A stretch of DNA of 26,862 nt from an uncultured Flavobacteriales bacterium (GTDB taxonomy: Bacteria > Bacteroidota > Bacteroidia > Flavobacteriales > Crocinitomicaceae): the NCBI GenBank assembly GCA_946479985.1, contig CAMLIF010000046.1, positions 1 to 26,862 on the forward strand, given 5' to 3'. The notes beneath the pieces were generated by a model. The model did not search any database, was not told the DNA's origin, and was given only the letters and a program-made list of their open reading frames with translations. How positions within the stretch are numbered: the stretch's first letter is position 1; each line of letters begins with the position of its first letter. The position numbers and the translations under genes were made by a program. Shown here piece after piece: positions 10,401 to 16,984 of the stretch.

Positions 10401-11927
10401 AAACCTTACACTTTTAATTTTCCTGTTGTTGAAATTCCATTGGTGCTTGGGGCTTTGCCAAATGTAACGGTAGACATGCCACACATTGATTTTGGAAGCT
10501 CTTACTATGGTTCTGTTGGTGGTTATGAATTGAAAACAAAAGCCAATCAAACAAAATATCCGATAGTATGGGATCAGGCAACCGGAACGTTTAGTGTTAT
10601 CCAGAATTTCACAGTTTCTGAGGTATTAGTTGGTCCTATTTTTTGCACGCCCGGAACTACTTATCCTGATATTGAAGTTTACTCTGTAAACCTGGATTAC
10701 ACATTACAGCCTTATGATCTGATAGATGTGATAATAGGTGATAATTACGGAGCGTTGGACCTCCCTAAGGGCACCGTACTTCAATTACCGGTTATAACAG
10801 CTTTCTTTTTACAAGAATCAATTCGTAATGAGAATTTCAGCAGGAATTTCAGGCTTGTCTTTAATGTTATTGAAATTGGAGCAGCGGTAATAGCTATCGT
10901 TACAGCCCCTATAACTCTTGGGAATTCGCTTGTGGTTTTTGCAGGAGTTATGGCAACAATTGATGCTGGTATCCAGGCTGAACGAAACAAACTGGGGACT
11001 GCACAGGAATATTACTCAGATTATTACAAAACCTGGGATAATATCAAAATGGTTTCCGATCTGGCTTTAGGGGTAACAGCCGTATATAAGTTAGGGACGT
11101 ATGCACTGAAACAAGGTAGAAGTTTCGTTATAGCAATAGCTATAAGACGCGCTGTTAAGAATACTAAATTGCCTACCAATTTTTCCTCTATGAGTGTAAG
11201 TTCACAGAACTTCACTAAACGGATTATTACATCTGTTCAAAAAGGAGTAAACCTTGAAAACACGTATGTTTCGGTTGCAAATGATGCCTGGCTTCTCTGG
11301 TCTCAATATCCGAAAATATTATTGAACGGAGAGGAATTCGCAGTTGTCGGCACTCGTTTTTTTACAAGAGCCGCTGTTGAAAGTATGGTTCCATCAGGTT
11401 TAGGAGGATTGGGTATTACTCCAAATTCAATTAACAGTGTTCTAACAACCGGAGAAAGTATCATAATCAGCACTCAAAAAAGATATAATTTAGGAAACGT
11501 TTTTGTGTGGACTGACAATACAGGTAATATTGTAAGGAACATAAGAGTAAACAAAGTAAATTCGATTTCTGATTTGGCAGCAAATCCACACGCTATTTTC
11601 GGATATTTGGATACTGACTTGGAATCATTGCTAATTCAGGGAGGGTGGACTAAGGGAAGTTATAATGGAACTTCGGATGCGGTAATGTACTTTAAAGAAT
11701 CAACTGCCGGTAGAAGTGAAATTGTTTTTAATTATGGTGGCGGAATTCACAGCGGCGGTCAGACGTTCAATAAACCGTACTATTATAAATTAGAAGGCCC
11801 CGAATTTGGAAGACGAATCAGAGTAATAGATAAACAAACATATCCGGCAACGGAGTACCAAAATGCTATCCAAAATGAAACTTTTAGATTAGTAGACGGC
11901 CCAACAGGAACAATATGGAAACCTTAG
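7461..11927 (+). CDS. Secreted metzincin-like metalloprotease with variable C-terminal domain; candidate polymorphic toxin (copy 1)
   Basis: 1488 residues from ATG 7461. That start is preferred over ATG 7449 and an upstream overlapping start at 7392, because it aligns without gaps with the ATG of the paralogue at 12421 and has AAAGGA just upstream. Signal peptide residues 1-18 (cleavage TNA|Q19). Residues ~20-505 are shared with copy 2. They include the zinc site HEIGHGVFHFRH (443-454) and a Met-turn NIMDY (Met473), then a conserved WNFIQDPAF segment. After ~505 the two copies differ. Residues ~1133-1180 and ~1197-1218 are hydrophobic, glycine/alanine-rich segments like the pre-toxin membrane region of polymorphic toxins. 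The last ~200 residues hold GLGGLGITP and a GGGIHSGG motif and are not assigned. A small gene overlaps its 3' end. Toxin status is inferred from architecture. Confidence 0.8.
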   Translation: MKQFLLLLCLATIGYTNAQTDTTSSGDYFLTFVKKIYLNPTVYLRCQEFKETTNIGFVALPDLSSSQNNASSGFEKGLQKLLRLLMSTDGGVRFYFNPDTPTAPFTFWHTDNLGCKFKQPEKDSILYYLNHNFSDSNLDLNNNQRFESTIDETLDYIQRVLAANPAECGEQPQNETTTINTKPLSVSLHNRSNSQYDIDGKQYEKLESFYARAFDEHTQQEWYAPSKLLVPNETDEPVALAIHSNESNFRKQNIRIEILKTHAVLAIDPSSTADSIFFNIPKTLPLSDPVEILVKYKSTVDSAMYTVGFFMVHTMERKTHNLVLIPANDFVISTNLKDSVQQELDKIYGRAGVDFNVTIENSIVFPDEYPTSIEMENSGLLSNYPFDLQDYVADVKYFDDYDPDNYYLVIGLSSTELQGYMPRARNVGFIFSNAGSKPKVIAHEIGHGVFHFRHIFSDEELGAASQGTTSNIMDYVSSPRDLYLHQWNFIQDPAFVTWTDGDDEEAAITTCNIAMLEPFKVNNRFHFIKNNGKYISLPATIQSVSFSTMDRYIYSETGFQSDYVAPVGALLIFTDGDGNTFRNTGDGYFYDNNNVKYQEDLSLYDSIHCAITCFIDVNQTTKELIPVFFQAPSNSNVASNENPRGIDTEQSLVIFKNNLNSFFSLSPTDFMTYARTGLNSLNPYIVQGGSVTFSSDSIPFKFYRGSELNLQGIQQPPVEIAFRDFKINHLFPYKTTYSNEDILRYLTIKSIRKSELTAIAHCIQSESYDDSKIDLSILENLTVSCTTSYCETQRGKIQEIRYRTVYTMINQAFSESSNVTSTLEQMVLEGKTAGEFSEYISHTEVCDMYGIPWETRSKVLNKIVYDDASWNVNNKSILAMLIRSCVDDDGTKLLSFFKENNSARLNAVIVQIDEWTDWNDAADVKDGLSAMECITRHVVVNKASYPQSGNYFEFSTTPYSTITVGNSNGLVPPSILSFPEKPYTFNFPVVEIPLVLGALPNVTVDMPHIDFGSSYYGSVGGYELKTKANQTKYPIVWDQATGTFSVIQNFTVSEVLVGPIFCTPGTTYPDIEVYSVNLDYTLQPYDLIDVIIGDNYGALDLPKGTVLQLPVITAFFLQESIRNENFSRNFRLVFNVIEIGAAVIAIVTAPITLGNSLVVFAGVMATIDAGIQAERNKLGTAQEYYSDYYKTWDNIKMVSDLALGVTAVYKLGTYALKQGRSFVIAIAIRRAVKNTKLPTNFSSMSVSSQNFTKRIITSVQKGVNLENTYVSVANDAWLLWSQYPKILLNGEEFAVVGTRFFTRAAVESMVPSGLGGLGITPNSINSVLTTGESIIISTQKRYNLGNVFVWTDNTGNIVRNIRVNKVNSISDLAANPHAIFGYLDTDLESLLIQGGWTKGSYNGTSDAVMYFKESTAGRSEIVFNYGGGIHSGGQTFNKPYYYKLEGPEFGRRIRVIDKQTYPATEYQNAIQNETFRLVDGPTGTIWKP
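7527..7903 (+). repeat. 377-bp perfect direct repeat, copy A (inside metalloprotease gene 1)
   Basis: Every base of 7527-7903 equals 12487-12863, a direct repeat at an offset of 4960 bp. The flanking bases differ first at 7526 (A versus T, synonymous) and 7904 (T versus C, synonymous). Identity persists through third codon positions, whereas the following ~1 kb of the same homologous genes differs at many positions. This points to recent gene conversion or recombination rather than selection on protein sequence alone. Confidence 0.97.
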
Positions 11928-12388
11928 AATTTAAAACCAGATTATTTAGCCTTCCGATAAAACAACTATCTGGAAACGAACTGATTTATATCGGAATGCC
12001 GTTAGATGAATTAAATTCATTGTTATGGGATCACTTTGCTGTTTCAGGTGAACAGAAAAATGACGGTTTTTGCTTGTTTTATAACATAAAATTAGAAGAA
12101 ACTATTCGACTGACATTGGATATTCTGAAACAACAGGTTTATAGAATTGAGTTCCTAAATCGGTATAAAGGAAAATTTGACACAATAGGGATAGGCAGTA
12201 CTATTGAAGAATTGTGTGCAATTAAAGACAATGTGTTTTTTGATGAACAATATGTTCTTGTGGGAAGTTACCCATATGATTTCATATTAGAAATTGATAA
12301 TTCTGGGAGCAACATTTATAATTTACAGGATGTTCTGTCAAATACCATAACAAAGATTATTGTAGAGAACAAAGAAATTTTGAAATAA
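11915..12388 (+). CDS. Small cytosolic protein, candidate immunity protein for copy 1
   Basis: A 157-residue protein with no signal peptide or membrane segment. Its ATG lies inside the 3' end of the large upstream gene, overlapping by 13 nt, and is preceded by AGGA (11906-11909) at 5-nt spacing. The overlap implies translational coupling. The sequence shows short beta strands and an 'IGMPLDELNSLL' then 'IGIGSTIEELCAI' pattern, which may be two related half-repeats, but I do not recognise the family. Position, size, overlap with a putative toxin and A+T-rich coding sequence are typical of immunity genes in polymorphic toxin loci. Immunity is inference; a different accessory role is possible. 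Confidence 0.65.
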   Translation: METLEFKTRLFSLPIKQLSGNELIYIGMPLDELNSLLWDHFAVSGEQKNDGFCLFYNIKLEETIRLTLDILKQQVYRIEFLNRYKGKFDTIGIGSTIEELCAIKDNVFFDEQYVLVGSYPYDFILEIDNSGSNIYNLQDVLSNTITKIIVENKEILK

Positions 12389-12420
12389 ATGATTCTTTTC
12401 CCATACTGACAACTAGTTCC

Positions 12421-12477
12421 ATGAAACCACTTCTGCTTGTTCTCACTACAATAATCCTTGGTTCCGCTTCCGCCTAA
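12421..12477 (+). other. Orphan signal-peptide leader ended by an in-frame TAA (copy 2 start)
   Basis: ATG 12421 opens 18 codons coding MKPLLLVLTTIILGSASA, a clear signal peptide with an ASA cleavage site, then TAA at 12475-12477. It aligns codon for codon with the leader of copy 1 (7461-7517), where the same position is CAA (Gln19). A single C-to-T change explains it. The frame continues uninterrupted after the stop into the 1255-codon body. Alternatives are a sequencing error, a suppressed stop or a regulated short leader peptide. Confidence 0.85.
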
Positions 12478-12486
12478 ACCGACACT

Positions 12487-12863
12487 ACTTCAAGCGGCGA
12501 TTACTTCTTAACCTTCGTAAAGAAGATATACCTGAATCCTACAGTTTATTTGCGTTGTCAGGAGTTTAAGGAAACCACCAATATAGGATTCGTTGCATTA
12601 CCTGATCTATCAAGTTCGCAAAACAACGCTTCTTCCGGTTTCGAGAAAGGGCTGCAGAAACTGTTGCGTTTACTTATGTCCACCGACGGAGGAGTGCGCT
12701 TTTACTTCAATCCGGATACACCAACCGCACCATTTACTTTCTGGCACACCGACAATTTGGGATGTAAGTTTAAACAGCCTGAAAAAGACAGCATCCTCTA
12801 TTATCTGAATCATAATTTCAGTGACAGCAATCTGGATTTGAACAACAATCAACGTTTTGAAAG
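12487..12863 (+). repeat. 377-bp perfect direct repeat, copy B (inside metalloprotease gene 2)
   Basis: Identical to 7527-7903 (see copy A). It starts 9 nt after the TAA that interrupts the leader of gene 2. Similarity at the protein level continues past 12863 to about residue 500 of the family but at clearly lower identity, so the edge of the perfect tract is sharp. Confidence 0.97.
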
Positions 12864-15800
12864 CACTATTGATGAGACTTTGGATTACATCCAGCAAGTT
12901 TTAGCTGCAAATCCCGGAGAATGTGGGCAAACTCCACAGAACGAAACAACAACGATCAATACAAAACCTTTATCTATCAATCTTCACAATACCGCTGGTT
13001 CAAAATACGATATTGACTACAAACAATACAATGAATTGGAGTCAAGCTACGCTGTAGCCGACGATCAGTTTACCGGTCAACAGTGGTATGCACCATCTAA
13101 GATATTCGTAACAGGCGGAGGAACTGAACCTGTTGTCATGAGTATCAGTCTGCACGATCCGCAGTTCAAAAAAGAGAATCTCAAGATAGAAGTTCTGAAA
13201 ACGCATAGTGTACTGCAATTCACTTATTCCAACGACAGCGTACGATTTAACTTGCCTGAGAACCTGGTTCCTAGCGATCCGATGGAAATTATTGTAAAGT
13301 ATAAAAGTCAGGTTGACAGTATAAACTATACCGTTGGCTTCTTCATGGTAAATGTAGTAGAAGAGCAACAGCCGAAAGTTGTTTTACTAGGCGCCAATGG
13401 CCATGTAATCAGCAATACAGATGTAACCAACATTCAAAGCTACCTCGACAAAATCTACAAACCTGCGGGAGTTGCTTTTGAAGTCAGTAGTGATCCTTCT
13501 GTGTTTCCGAATGATTATCCGTTAATAATACAAAATGAATCAAGTGGTTTGTTATCCAACTATCCCTCAGGTTTGCGAGATTATGTTGGTGATATCATGG
13601 ACCTTGAAAACTACAATGATGAAGCGTTCTACCTTGTTTTGGGGTTGACAAACTCAAACAGCAATATGAAAGGCTATATGCCAAGGGCAAGAAATATAGG
13701 ATTTATATTCATTCCTGAAGGTCCCAATTCAAGCTATGAAGTTGAAACAGTTGCACATGAATTAGGCCATGGCGCATTCCATTTACGACATTTATTTGAT
13801 GAAGAAGAGCTTGGAGAGAACAGTATGGGTTCGACTCAAAACATCATGGATTATTCTGAACCTTCCATTCCTGAAGCGTTATACTTACACCAGTGGAATT
13901 TCATTCAGGATCCGGCATTTGTTAGCTGGACAGGGGGAGACGATGAAGAAGGCGGATTATTTAAGTCTGAATACGTATTAGTCAAAAGCCACAAGATTGA
14001 AGGTATTCTGGATGAAGAATTCATCGCAAATGATTTAATAAATTATGTAACTCCAAGCGGAAAAATCATTCAACTTGACAAGAGTACTTTTGTGAGTTTT
14101 TCTCAATATGTGAAGGTTGAAGGTCAAGGCTATTCTTCTGATGATTCACAGAATTCAATCGGTTACATTACCGCTTTCTGGTTGAATCAAAAAAGTTGGG
14201 TTGCTCATTATACAAATGATAAATTTGATGGTTTTTATGTTGATGGAAAAACAGCTAATGAGAAATATGAATACACCAGTTTAGTAAGTGCTTCCAATGT
14301 AGTTATAGGTGTTGAATATGACGATTGTAAACTAGCTTTCCGTTATGGTAACTACACCCCTAAACTACTTTCCCAGGATATTATAACTGAAATAAAACTG
14401 CTGGACGACGAATATACGATGTTTGCCGTAAAAGAAGTATCCCCTGAAAAATGTGTTAACTGTGATTATGACCTCGATAAAAAACCAAAAGCAGTTCAGG
14501 ACTTATTGAAGGAATTAAACGCAGATGAAGACGATTATGATATTGATTCTTACGCAGCAGAATTATCAGATCAGGAATTAACCTATTTTATTTGTGCTGA
14601 TGACAGATATAAAATACTGAAGAATGTTGCTGACGGTTATTCAGTAATGGGAGGAGAGGGGAGTGATGAACTTACTTTAATCAGGATCCTTGAAACCACA
14701 CCGGACAAGCAGGCTCATGAATTTATGGAACTGATAAAAAATGATGATACAGGCTTACTGGATAACCTGAATGATCATATTGATAACGAAGACTATAGAG
14801 GTAGGCTTTTCGCTGCATTTTCCACGCTATACCAAAAGTATATTGGTATAGATGAGTACACTGAAATGGAACAGGCTCTGGTTAATAAAGAGAAAAATTA
14901 TCTTGAGTCATTGCCAAGTTACCCGATTGGCTGTACTGTTCTTGATGAACTTGCATACAGAGGGATTTTCGTGTTCCCAAATTCTGCCGTGAAGTATATT
15001 GGCGAATGTAATCTTCAGGTTGATGATATTTTTACTGAAGTCAATAATGATGGAACTTTTACTTTTATGTATAGTGGCAACAAACAAGGGTCCGGGGACT
15101 GGATGTATATTGAAATCGATCCGTTCAAACTTTATAAAGTTAATTTTTTAGGGCATGATGATGTAGAAGAATACGGTTGCATTCCTGGATACAGTTTATT
15201 GTATCTTCTTGAAAACTATTCCAATCAGAGTATAGCATACGGAATACAGGTGGGAATTATTATCGCATCTGTTTTCACACTCGGTACAACTTCGTCACTT
15301 GGAGCCGCATTATGGGCTACTGTGGATCTTGTAGTTGCAGGCGGTGGAATTTATATTCTGGCCGAACAGGAAGAACTAAATAAAACACCTGAAGGCAGGG
15401 ATTTTATTGAATCCTATCAAACAGCCGTCAAATATGTTATTATCGGACAAGGTATGAGTTTACTATACGGAGTAGGAAGGAACATAGTTGCCTATCGTTT
15501 AGCTGTCAAGGAACTCAAACTGAATTTTAAAAAATGGAAAGTAAAGGATCTGGAACACTTGCGTACTATTAATCCTGAATTAGCAGCGAAGCTGGAGTCA
15601 TTCGGAAGATTCGGAATTAAAAAACTCGAAGATCTGATTGCTGATTATGAAATTCAAATTCAAAAGTTAAAAACTGAATTTTCGGTTTCGCGAGAACTGG
15701 CGGAAGACATACTGGCAACCGAAAGCTGGGATTCATGGTATGCTATGATGCAGACATTCAAGAATGCTCAGTGGAAAAATCTCCCGGCTGGCAGTACTAC

Positions 15801-16317
15801 CTCCACAAAAGCTATTCAACTCGGCACGGGAGGTTCTATTGTTTCGAGACAAACGATATTTTCAGGGCTTACGAGAGAACAACAGGTAGAGGTCATGGTA
15901 AGTAATATAGAAGGATTAACAGTCAACCAGGCGAATAAGTTATTAGATTTGCTTCAAAAGTATAAGCCAAATAGAATTGTAATCGGCGGAAGCAGGGTTA
16001 GAGGAAACTCGAATGCTGCAAGTGATCTGGAAGTAGGTTTTGATGGAGTTACTCAATCGCAGGTTCATAATTTTAGCAATGAGTATAACAAAGCTTTTTA
16101 TGGAGAATCTCAATATACGGGGCCGGGTGCTATCAAAGACAGAATTATTTTTACCGGAAAATCCACAAACACTATTCCCACTATAAAATCACCAGAAGAT
16201 TTTTTTATGAGAACTGGAGTACGCTCACCTTTAGATGCAAATGGGGGAAATCCATTTGGGCCTTCCGGATATATTAGTATTGATCAAAGTGGAACAATAA
16301 TTTTAGGTAAACCTTAA
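12550..16317 (+). CDS. Metzincin-like metalloprotease with nucleotidyltransferase-like C-terminus; candidate polymorphic toxin (copy 2, leader lost)
   Basis: The ancestral gene began at 12421 but carries a TAA at codon 19. The frame is otherwise intact; the first start-like codon after the stop is TTG 12550, giving 1255 residues without a signal peptide and without an obvious ribosome site. It may be a pseudogene or a silent cassette. The catalytic site is intact: HELGHGAFHLRH (13756-13791) and Met-turn NIMDY (Met codon 13846). Hydrophobic glycine-rich segments follow around 15240-15370 and 15430-15510. The C-terminal ~170 residues include GGSRVRGNSNAASDLE (15985-16032), matching the G[GS]-x-DxD/E signature of the nucleotidyltransferase superfamily, with Asp 16024 and Glu 16030 as likely metal ligands. 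A small gene follows after 15 nt. Effector activity is inferred. Confidence 0.75.
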   Translation: MRCQEFKETTNIGFVALPDLSSSQNNASSGFEKGLQKLLRLLMSTDGGVRFYFNPDTPTAPFTFWHTDNLGCKFKQPEKDSILYYLNHNFSDSNLDLNNNQRFESTIDETLDYIQQVLAANPGECGQTPQNETTTINTKPLSINLHNTAGSKYDIDYKQYNELESSYAVADDQFTGQQWYAPSKIFVTGGGTEPVVMSISLHDPQFKKENLKIEVLKTHSVLQFTYSNDSVRFNLPENLVPSDPMEIIVKYKSQVDSINYTVGFFMVNVVEEQQPKVVLLGANGHVISNTDVTNIQSYLDKIYKPAGVAFEVSSDPSVFPNDYPLIIQNESSGLLSNYPSGLRDYVGDIMDLENYNDEAFYLVLGLTNSNSNMKGYMPRARNIGFIFIPEGPNSSYEVETVAHELGHGAFHLRHLFDEEELGENSMGSTQNIMDYSEPSIPEALYLHQWNFIQDPAFVSWTGGDDEEGGLFKSEYVLVKSHKIEGILDEEFIANDLINYVTPSGKIIQLDKSTFVSFSQYVKVEGQGYSSDDSQNSIGYITAFWLNQKSWVAHYTNDKFDGFYVDGKTANEKYEYTSLVSASNVVIGVEYDDCKLAFRYGNYTPKLLSQDIITEIKLLDDEYTMFAVKEVSPEKCVNCDYDLDKKPKAVQDLLKELNADEDDYDIDSYAAELSDQELTYFICADDRYKILKNVADGYSVMGGEGSDELTLIRILETTPDKQAHEFMELIKNDDTGLLDNLNDHIDNEDYRGRLFAAFSTLYQKYIGIDEYTEMEQALVNKEKNYLESLPSYPIGCTVLDELAYRGIFVFPNSAVKYIGECNLQVDDIFTEVNNDGTFTFMYSGNKQGSGDWMYIEIDPFKLYKVNFLGHDDVEEYGCIPGYSLLYLLENYSNQSIAYGIQVGIIIASVFTLGTTSSLGAALWATVDLVVAGGGIYILAEQEELNKTPEGRDFIESYQTAVKYVIIGQGMSLLYGVGRNIVAYRLAVKELKLNFKKWKVKDLEHLRTINPELAAKLESFGRFGIKKLEDLIADYEIQIQKLKTEFSVSRELAEDILATESWDSWYAMMQTFKNAQWKNLPAGSTTSTKAIQLGTGGSIVSRQTIFSGLTREQQVEVMVSNIEGLTVNQANKLLDLLQKYKPNRIVIGGSRVRGNSNAASDLEVGFDGVTQSQVHNFSNEYNKAFYGESQYTGPGAIKDRIIFTGKSTNTIPTIKSPEDFFMRTGVRSPLDANGGNPFGPSGYISIDQSGTIILGKP

Positions 16318-16332
16318 ATATAGTATTGAAAA

Positions 16333-16773
16333 ATGAACACAATACAACTACAATATAATCAGCAACTTTTAGCTGTTTACGACCCATTCATCGCGAATAG
16401 AGCTGGTACCTCTGATTGTATTATTGACATTATTTTGAACAAAGAAGATATTCTGAATTTAAGCTTATTCGTTTGGAAAGAATATGAACAAATTCTAATT
16501 GAATATTTGGATCTGGAATTTGACTATTTTGAAGAAAACAAAGAGGAACCTTTTCCTACCACAAAAAAAACATTCGTTGAACAACCCGAACTAGTTGATT
16601 CTTACCTTAAATTGTCAACCCTATGGAGAGATTCTATTTTGGAGAAGTTTTTATTTCCCTCAAAAGATGGAATTAACTTTGAGTATTATATCATTGGCTA
16701 TAATGAAGCAAAATTTGAAAATGAGAGTCTGATTTTATCGTTTAATGCAGTACTCAACAAAAATAAAAAATGA
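16333..16773 (+). CDS. Small cytosolic protein, candidate immunity protein for copy 2
   Basis: A 146-residue acidic protein without signal peptide or membrane span, starting 15 nt after the large copy 2 gene. It is unrelated by eye to the 157-residue gene at 11915, as expected if each small gene matches the distinct C-terminal end of its neighbour. Features visible are a beta-rich start, an acidic middle (ELEFDYFEENKEE type stretch) and a C-terminal Phe/Tyr-rich part. The coding sequence is A+T-rich compared with the housekeeping genes to its right. Family not recognised. It remains open although the upstream gene has a stop codon in its leader, which fits retention of an immunity function, but this is inference. 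Confidence 0.62.
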   Translation: MNTIQLQYNQQLLAVYDPFIANRAGTSDCIIDIILNKEDILNLSLFVWKEYEQILIEYLDLEFDYFEENKEEPFPTTKKTFVEQPELVDSYLKLSTLWRDSILEKFLFPSKDGINFEYYIIGYNEAKFENESLILSFNAVLNKNKK

Positions 16774-16949
16774 TCTGCAAATTAAAAAGCAATTCAGAGG
16801 AACTGTAAATGAAAGATTACAGAAGATAAACTGGGCTTTTTAACCGGAATTATCTCTTCCACAGCAGCATGTTGGAATCAAAGGATCAATCTATTCCACA
16901 ACTCACCGAATAAGTTGCCTTTTTCCATGGCTTAACTAGACTGTTTAAC

Positions 16950-16957
16950 TATTTTTG
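16950..16957 (+). promoter_or_regulatory. Candidate Bacteroidota -7 promoter box
   Basis: TATTTTTG matches the TAnnTTTG -7 consensus of Bacteroidota housekeeping promoters, 27 nt upstream of the ResB-CcsA ATG. A well-spaced -33 TTTG/TTG was not found (the nearest TTG is at 16915-16917, too far), so this is tentative. The rest of the 16774-16984 gap shows nothing else I can support. Confidence 0.4.
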
Positions 16958-16984
16958 CAAACGGAAATTTGAATCCGGTTTTAG

